Assembly: GCA_020632915.1 (NCBI GenBank)
Contig: JACKEP010000020.1
Coordinates: forward strand, 38,630-102,629
Direction: 5' to 3'
Length of the DNA: 64,000 bases
Source of the DNA: Alphaproteobacteria bacterium
GTDB taxonomy: Bacteria > Myxococcota_A > UBA796 > GCA-2862545
Shown: positions 52,225-61,023 of the stretch, one piece after another
How positions within the stretch are numbered: the stretch's first letter is position 1
Layout of the letters: each line of letters opens with the position of its first letter
The notes under the pieces: model-generated
The model's database searches: none
What the model saw: the letters and a program-made list of their open reading frames with translations, nothing else
What the model was told of the DNA's origin: nothing
Translations under genes and position numbers: made by a program

Positions 52225-53253
52225 GTGCGCCAGGCCCACATCGTCGGAACCGGAAGCTACCTGCCGCCGCGCGTGGTCACGAACGACGACCTCACGCGCG
52301 TCTACGGCATCGCGTCCGACGATCGATGGATCCGCACGCGCACGGGGGTCGAGCAGCGCCGGTTCGCCGATGAGGGCGTGGGCACCGCCGAGCTCGGTGC
52401 GCACGCCGCCCGCGCTGCCCTGGACGACGCGGGCCTCGACGCGCGCCAGATCGATCAGATCGTGTTCTGCACGCTGTCGCCCGACAAGGCCTTCCCGGGC
52501 TCCGGCGTCTACCTGCAGGCCATGCTCGGCATCCCCGACGACGAAGCCACCTTCACCCCGTGCCTCGACGTGCGCGCGCAGTGTTCGGGGTTCCTGTACG
52601 GGCTGCACCACGCCACGGCCGTCGTGCGGGCGGGGATGGCCGAGCGGGTGCTCGTGGTCGGTGCCGAGGTGCACTCCGCCGCCCTCGATCTGACCACGCG
52701 CGGCCGCACGGTCGCCTCGCTGTTCGGCGACGGCGCGGGTGCGGTCGTGGTCGGCGCCACCGACGACGACCGCGGGGTCCGCGACATCGTGCTCGGCGCC
52801 GACGGCCGGCACGCCGACGACCTGTCCCAGGGCGTGTGGGACATGCGCCGGAGGCCCTTCGTGCCCCTCGACGCCGAGGGCAACGGCCGCATCCCGCCCG
52901 AGCAGCTCTGGGCCACGATGCACGGCCAGCTCGTGTTCAAGCACGCCGTGCAGCGCATGGTCGACGTGGTGAACGACCTGTGTCGTCGCAACCGCTGCGC
53001 GCCGCTCGACATCGACCTGTTCCTGTTCCACCAGGCCAACCTGCGCATCGTCCACGCCGTGCAGAACCTGCTCGAGCTGCCCGACGACCGCGTGCTGAAC
53101 AACATCCAGCGGTACGGCAACACCACGGCGGCCACGATCCCGCTCCTGCTCGACGAGGCCGTGCGCACCGGACGGCTCACCCGTGGCATGCGCGTGGCCA
53201 CGGTGGTATTCGGCAGCGGCTTCACCTGGGGCGGCGCGCTGCTCGACTGGTGA
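52225..53253 (+). CDS. fabH: 3-oxoacyl-ACP synthase III (FabH-like)
   Basis: A 342-residue condensing enzyme. Catalytic triad Cys120 (DVRAQCSGFLYGL), His269 (LFHQANLRIV) and Asn299 (YGNTTAATIPLLLDEA). GTGSYLPPRVVTNDDL is the usual N-terminus. It starts fatty-acid synthesis from acyl-CoA plus malonyl-ACP, or is a specialised relative that accepts longer chains. Start GTG 52225 follows GAGAGG; a GTG at 52186 is in frame. TACGCT at 52160-52165 may be its -10. Confidence 0.85.
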   Translation: MRQAHIVGTGSYLPPRVVTNDDLTRVYGIASDDRWIRTRTGVEQRRFADEGVGTAELGAHAARAALDDAGLDARQIDQIVFCTLSPDKAFPGSGVYLQAMLGIPDDEATFTPCLDVRAQCSGFLYGLHHATAVVRAGMAERVLVVGAEVHSAALDLTTRGRTVASLFGDGAGAVVVGATDDDRGVRDIVLGADGRHADDLSQGVWDMRRRPFVPLDAEGNGRIPPEQLWATMHGQLVFKHAVQRMVDVVNDLCRRNRCAPLDIDLFLFHQANLRIVHAVQNLLELPDDRVLNNIQRYGNTTAATIPLLLDEAVRTGRLTRGMRVATVVFGSGFTWGGALLDW

Positions 53254-53262
53254 GCGTCGCCG

Positions 53263-54141
53263 TCAGCGCGACGTCGGCGGATCGGCCAGGTCGGCGCCCA
53301 CGCGGACGGGACCCCGCGGGCCCGCCTCCGGATCGAAGGTGTCGACCGCGTCGTGGACGTGCGCGGCGTCGGAGCCCAGCCACGGCAACACCACGCGCCA
53401 CACGTCGGACGGCGTCCAGCCCGACGCCCGCAGCGCGGCGACCTCCAGGCTGCCGTGGGACTTGCCCAGCTTGCGCCCGTCCGGCCCGACGATCAGCGGC
53501 GTGTGCAGCCAGGTCGGCGGCGCGGCCCCGAGCGCACGCCAGAGCAGGACCTGCACGGCGGTGAAGCCGAGCAGGTCGGCGCCGCGCACCACCTCGGTGA
53601 CGCCGTCGGCGATGTCGTCGGCCACCACGGCGAGCGGGTAGGCCGGCACGCCGTCAGCGCGCACGAGCACGGGATCGCCGAACGCGGTGGGGTCCACCTG
53701 CTGGGGTCCCCAGCGACGGTCGTCGAACGTCACCGCCCCGTCCGGCAGGCGGAACCGCACTGCGCCTTGGGAGTGTCCGGCGTCGCGACAGGTGCCCGGG
53801 TAGACGCCTCCCGCGTCGCGGATCTGCTGACGGGTGCACGTGCAGCGGTACACGAAGGGGGCGAGCCGCGCGCGTGGCGCGGCGTAGTCGCGCGCGGACT
53901 GGGGGAGCGTGACCACGTCCCAGTCCAGGCCCAGCCACGCCAGGTCGTCGACGATGGCGTCGGCGACGTCGGCCCGCGCGCGACCCACGTCGACGTCCTC
54001 GATGCGCAGCAGCAGCCGACCGCCGGCGTGGCGCGCCGACAGCCACGCGCCTGCGAACGCGCACGCGTTGCCCAGGTGCAGTCGCCCCGACGGTGTGGGA
54101 GCCAGCCGGCCCACCGTGGCCCGCATCGGTGCCGTGGACAC
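53263..54141 (-). CDS. gluQ: glutamyl-Q tRNA(Asp) synthetase
   Basis: A 292-residue truncated class I synthetase that attaches glutamate to queuosine in tRNA-Asp. LAPTPSGRLHLGNACAF holds the HIGH-like motif, and DGRKLGKSHGSLEV the KMSKS-like motif. The zinc-site cysteines CTCTRQQI and YPGTCRD are characteristic of GluQ. LLLRIEDVDVGRARAD is conserved. It lacks the anticodon-binding half of GltX. GTG 54141 has GGGAG 6 nt upstream. Confidence 0.9.
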   Translation of the reverse strand: MSTAPMRATVGRLAPTPSGRLHLGNACAFAGAWLSARHAGGRLLLRIEDVDVGRARADVADAIVDDLAWLGLDWDVVTLPQSARDYAAPRARLAPFVYRCTCTRQQIRDAGGVYPGTCRDAGHSQGAVRFRLPDGAVTFDDRRWGPQQVDPTAFGDPVLVRADGVPAYPLAVVADDIADGVTEVVRGADLLGFTAVQVLLWRALGAAPPTWLHTPLIVGPDGRKLGKSHGSLEVAALRASGWTPSDVWRVVLPWLGSDAAHVHDAVDTFDPEAGPRGPVRVGADLADPPTSR

Positions 54142-54166
54142 GCCGTCTCCCGGACGCTGGTCGCCC

Positions 54167-54928
54167 TCAGACGTACCCGATCTCGGGGAGCGGGGTGAGC
54201 GCGCGCTGCTTGAGGCGGTCGACGATCTCGTCGGATCCGGCCTTGGGCATCGCCTGGCGCAGGCAGGCCACCATGCCCGACAGGTGGGCCGTGGCCAGAC
54301 CGGACCCCTGGTACTTGCTCTTGACCCCGTTGCGCTCCTCGGTGAACCCGTTGGTGAGGAACTTGTCGGTGAGCGACGGCCACGCCTTGCGCGGGAAGCG
54401 CTCGGGGTCGAAGAAGAACACGCGGCCGTAGGGGCACTTCTGATCGGAGGCCACGCCGACGGTCTCGGGCAGGTCGGCCGGGTAGGCGCGCTCGCCGCGC
54501 GGGTGGGCGGCGGCGAGCACGACGGCGCCGAGCTCGAAGGCCTGGCCGCAGCAGTCGCGCAACAGCAGCGCCTTGCCCATGTTGGGCGTGCCCAGCGACA
54601 GGTTGATCACGTGCGCCCCGTTGCGGGCGGCGGTCTCGATGCCGGCGGCCATCAGCTCGGCGGAAGTGCGGAGCTTGTTGCCCATGATCTTGACGGCGAG
54701 GAGGCGCGCCTTGGGCGCCACGCGGTGGACCGCGGCGGCGATCTCCGTGCCGTGGCCGTGCTCGTCGTCGAATGCAGGGTGCAGCAGCGCGTGCCCGGTG
54801 GCGGACAGCTCGATCGACCAGCCCTCGACGGTCGCGCCGTCGAGGCGCGGGTCGGCGGCGTTGACGCCGGAGTCGATCACGGCGATGGTGACGCCGGTGC
54901 CGTCGTACTCCTTGCCGAGGAAGCGCAT
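54167..54928 (-). CDS. subtilase-fold protein lacking the catalytic serine
   Basis: A 253-residue S8-family protein without signal or propeptide. Asp19 (VIDSGVNAADPR) and His59 (HGHGTEIAAAV) of the triad are present. The usual GTSMAxPH segment reads GSGLATAHLSG, putting Gly210 where the nucleophilic Ser belongs, and the oxyanion-hole Asn segment (AAGN) reads AAAHPRG. It is probably a non-peptidase binding or regulatory protein. ATG 54928 has GAGG 6 nt upstream; an ATG at 54958 is also in frame. Confidence 0.8.
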   Translation of the reverse strand: MRFLGKEYDGTGVTIAVIDSGVNAADPRLDGATVEGWSIELSATGHALLHPAFDDEHGHGTEIAAAVHRVAPKARLLAVKIMGNKLRTSAELMAAGIETAARNGAHVINLSLGTPNMGKALLLRDCCGQAFELGAVVLAAAHPRGERAYPADLPETVGVASDQKCPYGRVFFFDPERFPRKAWPSLTDKFLTNGFTEERNGVKSKYQGSGLATAHLSGMVACLRQAMPKAGSDEIVDRLKQRALTPLPEIGYV

Positions 54929-55002
54929 GCGGGGACCTCTGGGTTCGGGCGACGCCATCGTGCCCCGTGGCGAGCGGCGCGGCAAGCACCGCGCGCCCGC
55001 GC

Positions 55003-55008
55003 TAGGCT
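55003..55008 (+). promoter_or_regulatory. putative -10 element (TAGGCT)
   Basis: TAGGCT lies 28 nt before the GTG at 55037 in a divergent gap, matching the recurring TAGNNT pattern. No -35 box is clear. Confidence 0.35.
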
Positions 55009-55036
55009 GGTCGGACCGATCGGGGCGGGGTTGAGG

Positions 55037-56185
55037 GTGAGGGTCGCCGACGACATGGAGGCGCTGGCGCGGATCTTCCCGCGTCCCGCGGGATCCGAGC
55101 AGGAGCGGGACGCGCTCGACGCCGTCCGGGCGCGGCTGCCGGATCCGGACGCGGCGCGCGTGGAGGGCTTCGCGGGCCACACCGCACCCTGGGCCATCCT
55201 CGGGATCCACGGCGTCTGCCTGTTCGTGGCGGGCGTGCTCGGCTTCTGGTTCCCGCGGGTCGGGGCGCTCGGCTGCCTGCTCGCCACGGCGAGCCTCGTG
55301 GGCGAGGGCAGTGGGCGGCTGGGCCTGCTGCGCCTGTGGCTCCCGAAGCTCCCGTCCTACAACCTCGTCGTGCCCCACGAGGTCGAACGCGCCGTCGGCA
55401 CCGTCGTGTTCACCACGCCGCTGGACGTGCCGCGCGTCCACCTGCGACGCCCCCGCTGGATGCGTCGACCCCTGCTGGGCGTGTTCGTGTCGTCGTCCAT
55501 GCTGACCGTGCTGCTGGTGTTGCGGTCGCTGTCGGAGCCGTGGGGCACCCCGCTGCTGTCGCTGTACCTGGCGTGCCTGGTCGTCCAGGGCGTCACGAGT
55601 GCGGTGGTGTTCGCCACGTGGCGGGCGCCGCGCGCCGTGTCCAACGACACCGGCGGCATGGCGGCCCTGCTCGAGCTCGAGCGGCGCCTGGCCGTCGACC
55701 CGATCCCGGGCCTGTGCGTGTGGACGGTGTTCACGGGCTGTGGCCGCGCCCACCAGGACGGCATCCGCGCCTTCCTCACGCTGCGCGGCGAGCGCCAGCC
55801 GGCGCCGCTGCTGGTGATCTCGCTCGAAGAGGCCGGACGCGCGCCGCTCGCCGCCGCGCTCACGGAGGGTCCGCTCTGGCGCCAGCACCACCTGCCCACC
55901 GGCCCGGCGCTGGTGGAGCGCCTGCAGTGGGCGGGCGTGCGCGTGCCCACGGTCGATCGCGCCGAAGCCAGCGACGCCCGCGCGGCCATGCTCCTCGGCT
56001 TCCGTGCGCTGTCGCTCGTCGGAGGCGACGGCGTGCCCGACCCGGATCACGCAGCCCGGGCCGCCGACGTGGTCGAGACCGTCGCCCGCTGGTTCGCGGC
56101 TGATCTCCAGCGCGTGGCCGACACGGCGAAGGCGCCCGGGCTCACCGTGACGCCGTCACCCGTCGACGAACTCAGCGACGCGTGA
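55037..56185 (+). CDS. M28-like membrane protein lacking zinc ligands
   Basis: A 382-residue protein. Between an N-terminal segment and a C-terminal alpha/beta domain lie about four membrane helices (WAILGIHGVCLFVAGVLGFWF, VGALGCLLATASLVG, LLGVFVSSSMLTVLLVL, LYLACLVVQGVTSAVVFATW). VERAVGTVVFTTPLD, SNDTGGMAALLELERRL and WTVFTGCGRAHQDGIRAFL align with M28 aminopeptidase blocks, but the His, bridging Asp and Glu-Glu zinc ligands are replaced (PLD, ND, GR). It is likely a catalytically inactive relative. GTG 55037 with GGGG upstream; its end overlaps the convergent DUF72 gene by 30 nt. Confidence 0.62.
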   Translation: MRVADDMEALARIFPRPAGSEQERDALDAVRARLPDPDAARVEGFAGHTAPWAILGIHGVCLFVAGVLGFWFPRVGALGCLLATASLVGEGSGRLGLLRLWLPKLPSYNLVVPHEVERAVGTVVFTTPLDVPRVHLRRPRWMRRPLLGVFVSSSMLTVLLVLRSLSEPWGTPLLSLYLACLVVQGVTSAVVFATWRAPRAVSNDTGGMAALLELERRLAVDPIPGLCVWTVFTGCGRAHQDGIRAFLTLRGERQPAPLLVISLEEAGRAPLAAALTEGPLWRQHHLPTGPALVERLQWAGVRVPTVDRAEASDARAAMLLGFRALSLVGGDGVPDPDHAARAADVVETVARWFAADLQRVADTAKAPGLTVTPSPVDELSDA

Positions 56186-57124
56186 CGCCAGCGCGAGCAA
56201 GGTGAGCGGCGCGCACCCCTCGGCCTTGTTGTTGGCGATCACGAACGCCGGGCGGCCGGCGTGGTGGGCCGCGACGAGGACGCGGGCGATGTCGTCGCGG
56301 GCGGACGGCAGGGGATCAGCGAGTCGGTCGAACGGCGCGAAGGCGCGCCGGGCGCCCTGGTAGGTGTGGCGCGGGTGCAGCATCCAGCGCACCACGCACG
56401 GTCCCGCCCCGACCGCGGCGTCCACCCGGGCCTGGGTCGCCACCGTGGGCATGCCGGGGAACACGTTGTGGACGTGGGCGGCGCCGGCCGCGCGCAGGGC
56501 GTCGGCGTAGGAGGGCACGAGCAGCGCGCGGTTGCGCACCTCGACGGCGAGCGGCGGGCACCCGGGCAGACGCGCCAGGTCGAGGAGGTAGCGCGCCAAC
56601 CGCTCGGCGAACGCGTCCGGTGCACCGTGCTCGTCGGCGGTCATCGGCGAGAACTGGAGCAGCAGCACACCAGCCTTGGCGCCCAGACCCGCGGCGAGCG
56701 GGCCGACGACGTGGTCGGCCGACCACGCCACGTCGAGGAACGTGGGGCTGGGGCGACCCGCGTCGTCGTGGGGGCGAAGCGCCGCGGCGGCACCCTTGAC
56801 CAAGAAGCGGAAGTCGTCCGGCACCTGGGCCGCGTACGTGCGCCAGGTGGCCTCGTCCACGGGGGCGTACCAGGCGCGGTCCACACCCACCGTGCGCAGC
56901 AGGGGATGGCGGGTGTAGGCCGGCAGGCCATCGCGCGACAGGCGCCCCGGGTCCTGTCGGTCCGCGTACACGTGGCCCACCCAGCCGGGAAACGACCACG
57001 AGGACGTGCCCAGCCGCAGGCCCGGCGGCAGCCGCGCCGCGAGGGCGCGCACCCCGTCGTCGACGGCCGCGGGCCGGACCGCCACCGGGTCGGCGTCGCC
57101 GAACAGCGAGGGGGCCTCGTCCAC
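56156..57124 (-). CDS. DUF72 (YecE-like) TIM-barrel protein
   Basis: A 322-residue cytoplasmic protein. LRLGTSSWSFPGWVGHVYAD at the N-terminus, RTVGVDRAWYAPVDEATWRTYAAQVPDDFRFLVKG, LQFSPM and the C-terminal VIANNKAEGCAPLTLLALA match DUF72. The molecular role of the family is unknown; a metal-binding TIM barrel is predicted. GTG start one base after the stop of the upstream methyltransferase/reductase gene. Confidence 0.85.
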   Translation of the reverse strand: MDEAPSLFGDADPVAVRPAAVDDGVRALAARLPPGLRLGTSSWSFPGWVGHVYADRQDPGRLSRDGLPAYTRHPLLRTVGVDRAWYAPVDEATWRTYAAQVPDDFRFLVKGAAAALRPHDDAGRPSPTFLDVAWSADHVVGPLAAGLGAKAGVLLLQFSPMTADEHGAPDAFAERLARYLLDLARLPGCPPLAVEVRNRALLVPSYADALRAAGAAHVHNVFPGMPTVATQARVDAAVGAGPCVVRWMLHPRHTYQGARRAFAPFDRLADPLPSARDDIARVLVAAHHAGRPAFVIANNKAEGCAPLTLLALASRVAEFVDG

Positions 57125-57125
57125 G

Positions 57126-58976
57126 TCAGCGCTCCTCGAACAGCTCCAGGGCCGCGACCGGTCGCTTGAACGGCGCGATCACGTAGACGCCCTCGGCCCG
57201 CTCCCGTGCGCCGGCGAGCATCTCGCGGCCGATCGCGAAGCCCTCGTCCCGCGCCTTGGGACCGGCGCGCTCCAGGCGGGCGAGCACCGGGTCGGGCACG
57301 ATGATGCCCGGCACCTCGTGGTGCAGGCGCAGCGCGAGCCGATGCGACGTCAGCGGCCACACGGCCACGAGCACCGGGATCGGCGAGCGTCCGCCGAGGC
57401 GATCGAGGAACCGCTCCCAGCAGCCCCACTCGAAGAACACCTGGGTCATCGCGAACTGCGCGCCCGCGTCGATCTTCGCCTTGTAGCGATCGAGCTCGCG
57501 GTCGAGGTCGGGCGCGTTCGGGTTGACCGCGACGCCGATGGTGAAGTCGGGCGCCTCGCCCACCGTGTTTCCGAAGACGTCGCGGCCTTCGTTGAGCCGC
57601 CGGATCGCGCGCACCATGCCGATGGCGTCGGTCTGGTAGACGTCGACCGCGCCGGGCTCGCCACGCACCATCGACGGGTCACCGGTGATGACGAGCACGT
57701 TGCGGACGCCCGCCTCCCATGCGCCGAGCAGGTTGCCCTGGATGCCCATCAGGCTGGCGTCGCGGGGGGTGTAGTGGGCGATGGTGTCGACGCCCTCGCG
57801 CTGGATGCGCGCCGACATCCACAGCGCGTCCATGTGCAGGCGCGCCATCGGGTTCGAGTTGACGTCGACGACGTCCACGAGGCCCGAGTCGCGGAACGTG
57901 CGGCACGCCTCGAGCACCATGTCGGAGCTCGTGCCCTTGGGCGGATCAACCTGCATCGACACGACGAACTGGCCTGCCGCGAGCTTTCCGGCGAGGCCGC
58001 CGGGGGCGGACGCCTTGCGCGGCGCGTCGGCGGGGACGACCACGGGGGGCCCGACGACGACCTGGGCGGACCCCGGACGCCACTCGGCGAGCGCATCCGC
58101 GATGGCCTTGATCTGCTCGGGCGTGGTGCCGCAGCAGCCTCCGATCACCCGTGCGCCGGCGTCGGCCGCCTCGCGCGCGAAGGCGGTGTAGTAGCCGGGC
58201 TCGGTGCTCGGGTAGATGAACCGACCGCCCTCGCGACGTGGCAACCCGGAGTTGGGCTGCAGCGCGAGCGGCCGACCCGGCGCGAGCGCGGCGAGGCGCT
58301 TGAAGTAGGGGATCAGCTGACCCGGGCCCATGCTGCAGTTCAGCCCGATGACGTCGGCGTCGAGCGCGGCGAGCGCCTCCAGATCGCGCAACGTCTCGGC
58401 GTCGACGTCCGCGTCGTCCGGCTCGCTCCACTCGTCGCCAGGGGGCAGGGCGAGCTGGGCGACCACCGGCAGCCCCGAGACCGCCTTGACCGCGGCCAGG
58501 GCCGTCTGCAGCTCCCAGGGCGACGTGAACGTCTCCAGCACGAACAGGTCGACGCCGCGGTCGTCGAGCGCCAGCGCCTGCTCCCGGAACAGGCCGTCGA
58601 GGTGGGCGCGCTGGTCGTCCGACCGATCGATGCGCAGGCCGGACGGGCCGATCGAGCCGCCGATGAACGCGTCCACGCCGGCGATCTCGCGGGCCTCGCG
58701 CGCCAGCTTCACCGCCTTGCCGTTGATCGCCGACACCTGGTCGGCCAGGCCGATGCGCGCCAGGCGCATGCGGTTGGACCCGAACGAGTTGGTCTCGATC
58801 AGCCGGGCGCCTGCGCGCAGGAACCGCACGTGGATCTTCAACACCAGGTCGGGCTGCGTCAGGTTGACCTGATCGGGCACGTGGAACCCGGGATCCGCCA
58901 GCTGGTGGATCATCGAGCCCATGCCGCCGTCGGCGACGATCACGCCCTGGGAGAGCCGTTCGAGGAAGCGCGTCAC
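57126..58976 (-). CDS. bifunctional homocysteine S-methyltransferase / methylenetetrahydrofolate reductase
   Basis: A 616-residue fusion. Residues 1-300 are a homocysteine methyltransferase with the zinc cysteines in GLNCSMGP and GGCCGTTPEQI, and the start VIVADGGMGSMI. Residues 340-616 are a MetF-like reductase (TIM barrel, VLVITGDP, FAMTQVFFEW). No cobalamin domain is present, so it resembles the YitJ-type fusion that couples one-carbon flow to methionine. GTG 58976 has GGAG 5 nt upstream. Co-transcribed with DUF72 by a 1-nt gap. Confidence 0.9.
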   Translation of the reverse strand: MTRFLERLSQGVIVADGGMGSMIHQLADPGFHVPDQVNLTQPDLVLKIHVRFLRAGARLIETNSFGSNRMRLARIGLADQVSAINGKAVKLAREAREIAGVDAFIGGSIGPSGLRIDRSDDQRAHLDGLFREQALALDDRGVDLFVLETFTSPWELQTALAAVKAVSGLPVVAQLALPPGDEWSEPDDADVDAETLRDLEALAALDADVIGLNCSMGPGQLIPYFKRLAALAPGRPLALQPNSGLPRREGGRFIYPSTEPGYYTAFAREAADAGARVIGGCCGTTPEQIKAIADALAEWRPGSAQVVVGPPVVVPADAPRKASAPGGLAGKLAAGQFVVSMQVDPPKGTSSDMVLEACRTFRDSGLVDVVDVNSNPMARLHMDALWMSARIQREGVDTIAHYTPRDASLMGIQGNLLGAWEAGVRNVLVITGDPSMVRGEPGAVDVYQTDAIGMVRAIRRLNEGRDVFGNTVGEAPDFTIGVAVNPNAPDLDRELDRYKAKIDAGAQFAMTQVFFEWGCWERFLDRLGGRSPIPVLVAVWPLTSHRLALRLHHEVPGIIVPDPVLARLERAGPKARDEGFAIGREMLAGARERAEGVYVIAPFKRPVAALELFEER

Positions 58977-59058
58977 TGTGTCTCCGGGAGCCGCGCCCAT
59001 AACCGGACCGACGTCCCGCGGTGGGGGGGCGCGAGGCGACCCGTGCCACGGACGGGGG

Positions 59059-59064
59059 TATGCT
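59059..59064 (+). promoter_or_regulatory. putative -10 element (TATGCT)
   Basis: TATGCT is the closest match to a classical -10 box in the window, 25 nt before the ATG at 59089, which follows GGAGGG. The -35 region is weak. Confidence 0.42.
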
Positions 59065-59088
59065 GTCGGCCGCTTCCCAGGAGGGACG

Positions 59089-59604
59089 ATGCGACCGGGC
59101 CAGGATCGCCACACGTTCGCCGACGAGATCTTCGCCCTGCTGTTCCCCGACGGCGCAGCCGTGCCCCGGGGCATCGCGCTCGGTGCCACGATGGACAGCG
59201 TGTCGGCCCGCGAGGGTCAGGGCACACCGGGCGGCGGGGCGTGGCGCTACGACTTCCCGGTCGACGACCCCCACGGTCACGGGCGCAGGGTCGAGGTCAA
59301 GGTGCACGTCCAGGTCGACCGCGTCACCATCCTGACGGCCTGCGTGTACTCGGCGAACAAGATCGACGTCGACGCGCCGTACCGGGTGATCCGTGACCAC
59401 CTCGACGCCTGCTACGGCAAGCCGGGCAAGCAGGTCGGGAGTGTGCTCACGTTCGTCTACCAGGTGCCGGGCGAGCTCCCCGGCGTGATGTCGATCTGCC
59501 GCTTCAAGGACGCCCAGCAGGAGAACGTGCTCGAGGTCACCCTCCGCGTGGCCGACGGCGTGCGCATCACGGGCGTTCCCGGAGGCAAGCGGCCCTCGAC
59601 CTGA
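59089..59604 (+). CDS. hypothetical conserved-looking cytoplasmic protein
   Basis: A 171-residue soluble protein with no signal or membrane segment. It is alpha/beta in appearance (EIFALLFPDGAAVPRGIALG; RRVEVKVHVQVDRVTILTACVYSAN; LDACYGKPGKQVGSVLTFVYQV). I do not recognise a family. Start ATG with GGAGGG 4-5 nt upstream. Convergent with the lipocalin-like gene, 18 nt apart. Confidence 0.6.
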   Translation: MRPGQDRHTFADEIFALLFPDGAAVPRGIALGATMDSVSAREGQGTPGGGAWRYDFPVDDPHGHGRRVEVKVHVQVDRVTILTACVYSANKIDVDAPYRVIRDHLDACYGKPGKQVGSVLTFVYQVPGELPGVMSICRFKDAQQENVLEVTLRVADGVRITGVPGGKRPST

Positions 59605-59622
59605 TCGCTGGCGTGCCGCAGG

Positions 59623-60558
59623 TCAGGGGGACGGCGGAAGGACGACGTCGCCGTCGGGGCGCACCCGGCCAGCGATCTCGCCCAGGGCGCGCGCGGTCCG
59701 CAGGTGGGTGCGGGTGCCCGAGCGACGGTCGAGCACGTCGACGGTCAGCACCCCGAACGTCGTGTTCCGGCACCACGAGGGCACGCCCTCGGGATCGACG
59801 TAGGCCGCGAGCACACGACGCTCCGGTGGGCCCAGATCGAAGGTGGCCCGGATCGTGACGGCGCGGCCGCGCGAGACCATCGACCAGCGGTCGGCGTCGA
59901 ACCGACTACGCGTGGTGATCAGCTGGTGGGGCCGCGTGCGGTCCCACGCGGCGCCGGGCATCTGCAGGTGCAGCGTCGTCAGCGCGGGCAGGTGGCGTTC
60001 TGGGGTGCCGAGCTCGGCCGCCAGCGCCTGGAAGATCACCTCCGGTGCGTCCTCGAACCCGATGGCGTGGCACCACCCCCACCGCGCGACGCGACTGCGC
60101 GCGCCCCAGAGGTGGCCGAAGACCATCCGGCCCTGGACCGGACGCACGGCGCCGTCGATCGTCAGCGTCCCCTGCACGTCGACGGCGGAGGCCTCCGGTG
60201 CGTAGGTGCGGCCGACGCCGAGGCGATCGAGCACCGCAGGCACCAGGGACGGCGCGGCACGACGCGCACCGAGGGTGAGGTCCCAGGCGATGCGTCCGGC
60301 CGAACCTCGCGCGAGGCGCTCGGTGAGCACGGCGTCGGCGGCGGCGATCTTCGGGTCGTCGCCCCAGCGGGCGTCGCCGAGCGGGACCGTGCGATGCCCA
60401 GTGTGCTCGGGACCGACGGCGGCCCACACGCCCACGTGGGGATGGACACCGTCGGACACGGTGTAGCGGAGCCACACGCCGAGCCCGTCGTCCAGGGTGC
60501 CCTCGAGGAACCACGCCTCGTCCCACGGGGCGTGCCCCGGGTAGCGCGTGGCCGTCAT
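59623..60558 (-). CDS. AttH/CrtC lipocalin-like protein
   Basis: A 311-residue cytoplasmic protein. WDEAWFLEGTLDDGLGVWLRYTVSDG and GTLTIDGAVRPVQG followed by FGHLWGARSRVARWGWCHAIGF match the double-lipocalin AttH/hydroxyneurosporene-synthase-like pattern (WLRYT ... GhxWG ... W.W). Such proteins bind or modify hydrophobic compounds. No catalytic residue can be named. ATGA overlap with the Hcp-like gene upstream. Confidence 0.62.
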   Translation of the reverse strand: MTATRYPGHAPWDEAWFLEGTLDDGLGVWLRYTVSDGVHPHVGVWAAVGPEHTGHRTVPLGDARWGDDPKIAAADAVLTERLARGSAGRIAWDLTLGARRAAPSLVPAVLDRLGVGRTYAPEASAVDVQGTLTIDGAVRPVQGRMVFGHLWGARSRVARWGWCHAIGFEDAPEVIFQALAAELGTPERHLPALTTLHLQMPGAAWDRTRPHQLITTRSRFDADRWSMVSRGRAVTIRATFDLGPPERRVLAAYVDPEGVPSWCRNTTFGVLTVDVLDRRSGTRTHLRTARALGEIAGRVRPDGDVVLPPSP

Positions 60559-61019
60559 CGCGGCGGACCGTGGACGGACCAGTGGGCGTCGTGCGTGTCG
60601 GCACCGTCGAGGTGGACCCAGCGCACGGCGCCATAGTCGAACGCGACGGTCTCCAGCGGTCCATCGTCTTCGAGGCTGGCCAGCACGCTGGTGACGAGGA
60701 CGTCGGTCAGCTCCAGACGGAACCACGGCACCTCGTCGCGCGCGTCGTCGGCGCCCGGCGCGGGCGCGGTGAGCACCAGGTCGACGCGCGGCAGGAGCTC
60801 GCCCGAGGCGCACGCGCCGAGCAGGCGAGGGGACAACACGTCGATGGTGCGCGTGACCAGGACCGGGTCGTGCTTGCTGCGCCCTGGCACCCGCGGGTCC
60901 GCGGCGGGCGCGTCCCGGGTGACCTGGCGAGGGGCGCGGGTCACCTCGGCGTGCACCTGGTGCCGGAACGTCCGGCACGGGGCGTCGTCCGCTCCGGGGA
61001 TCCGCAACCACAAGCCCAT
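60555..61019 (-). CDS. Hcp-like (type VI secretion tube) protein
   Basis: A 154-residue protein. MGLWLRIPGADD resembles the Hcp start, and HDPVLVTRTIDVLSPRLLGA plus WFRLELTDVLVTSVLASLE, ending VAFDYGAVRWVH, match the Hcp1 fold (hexameric T6SS tube/effector). No other T6SS gene is in the window, so it is an orphan. It lies between panD (4-nt gap) and the lipocalin-like gene. ATG 61019; no clear ribosome site, suggesting coupling to panD. Confidence 0.65.
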   Translation of the reverse strand: MGLWLRIPGADDAPCRTFRHQVHAEVTRAPRQVTRDAPAADPRVPGRSKHDPVLVTRTIDVLSPRLLGACASGELLPRVDLVLTAPAPGADDARDEVPWFRLELTDVLVTSVLASLEDDGPLETVAFDYGAVRWVHLDGADTHDAHWSVHGPPR

Positions 61020-61023
61020 CGGA

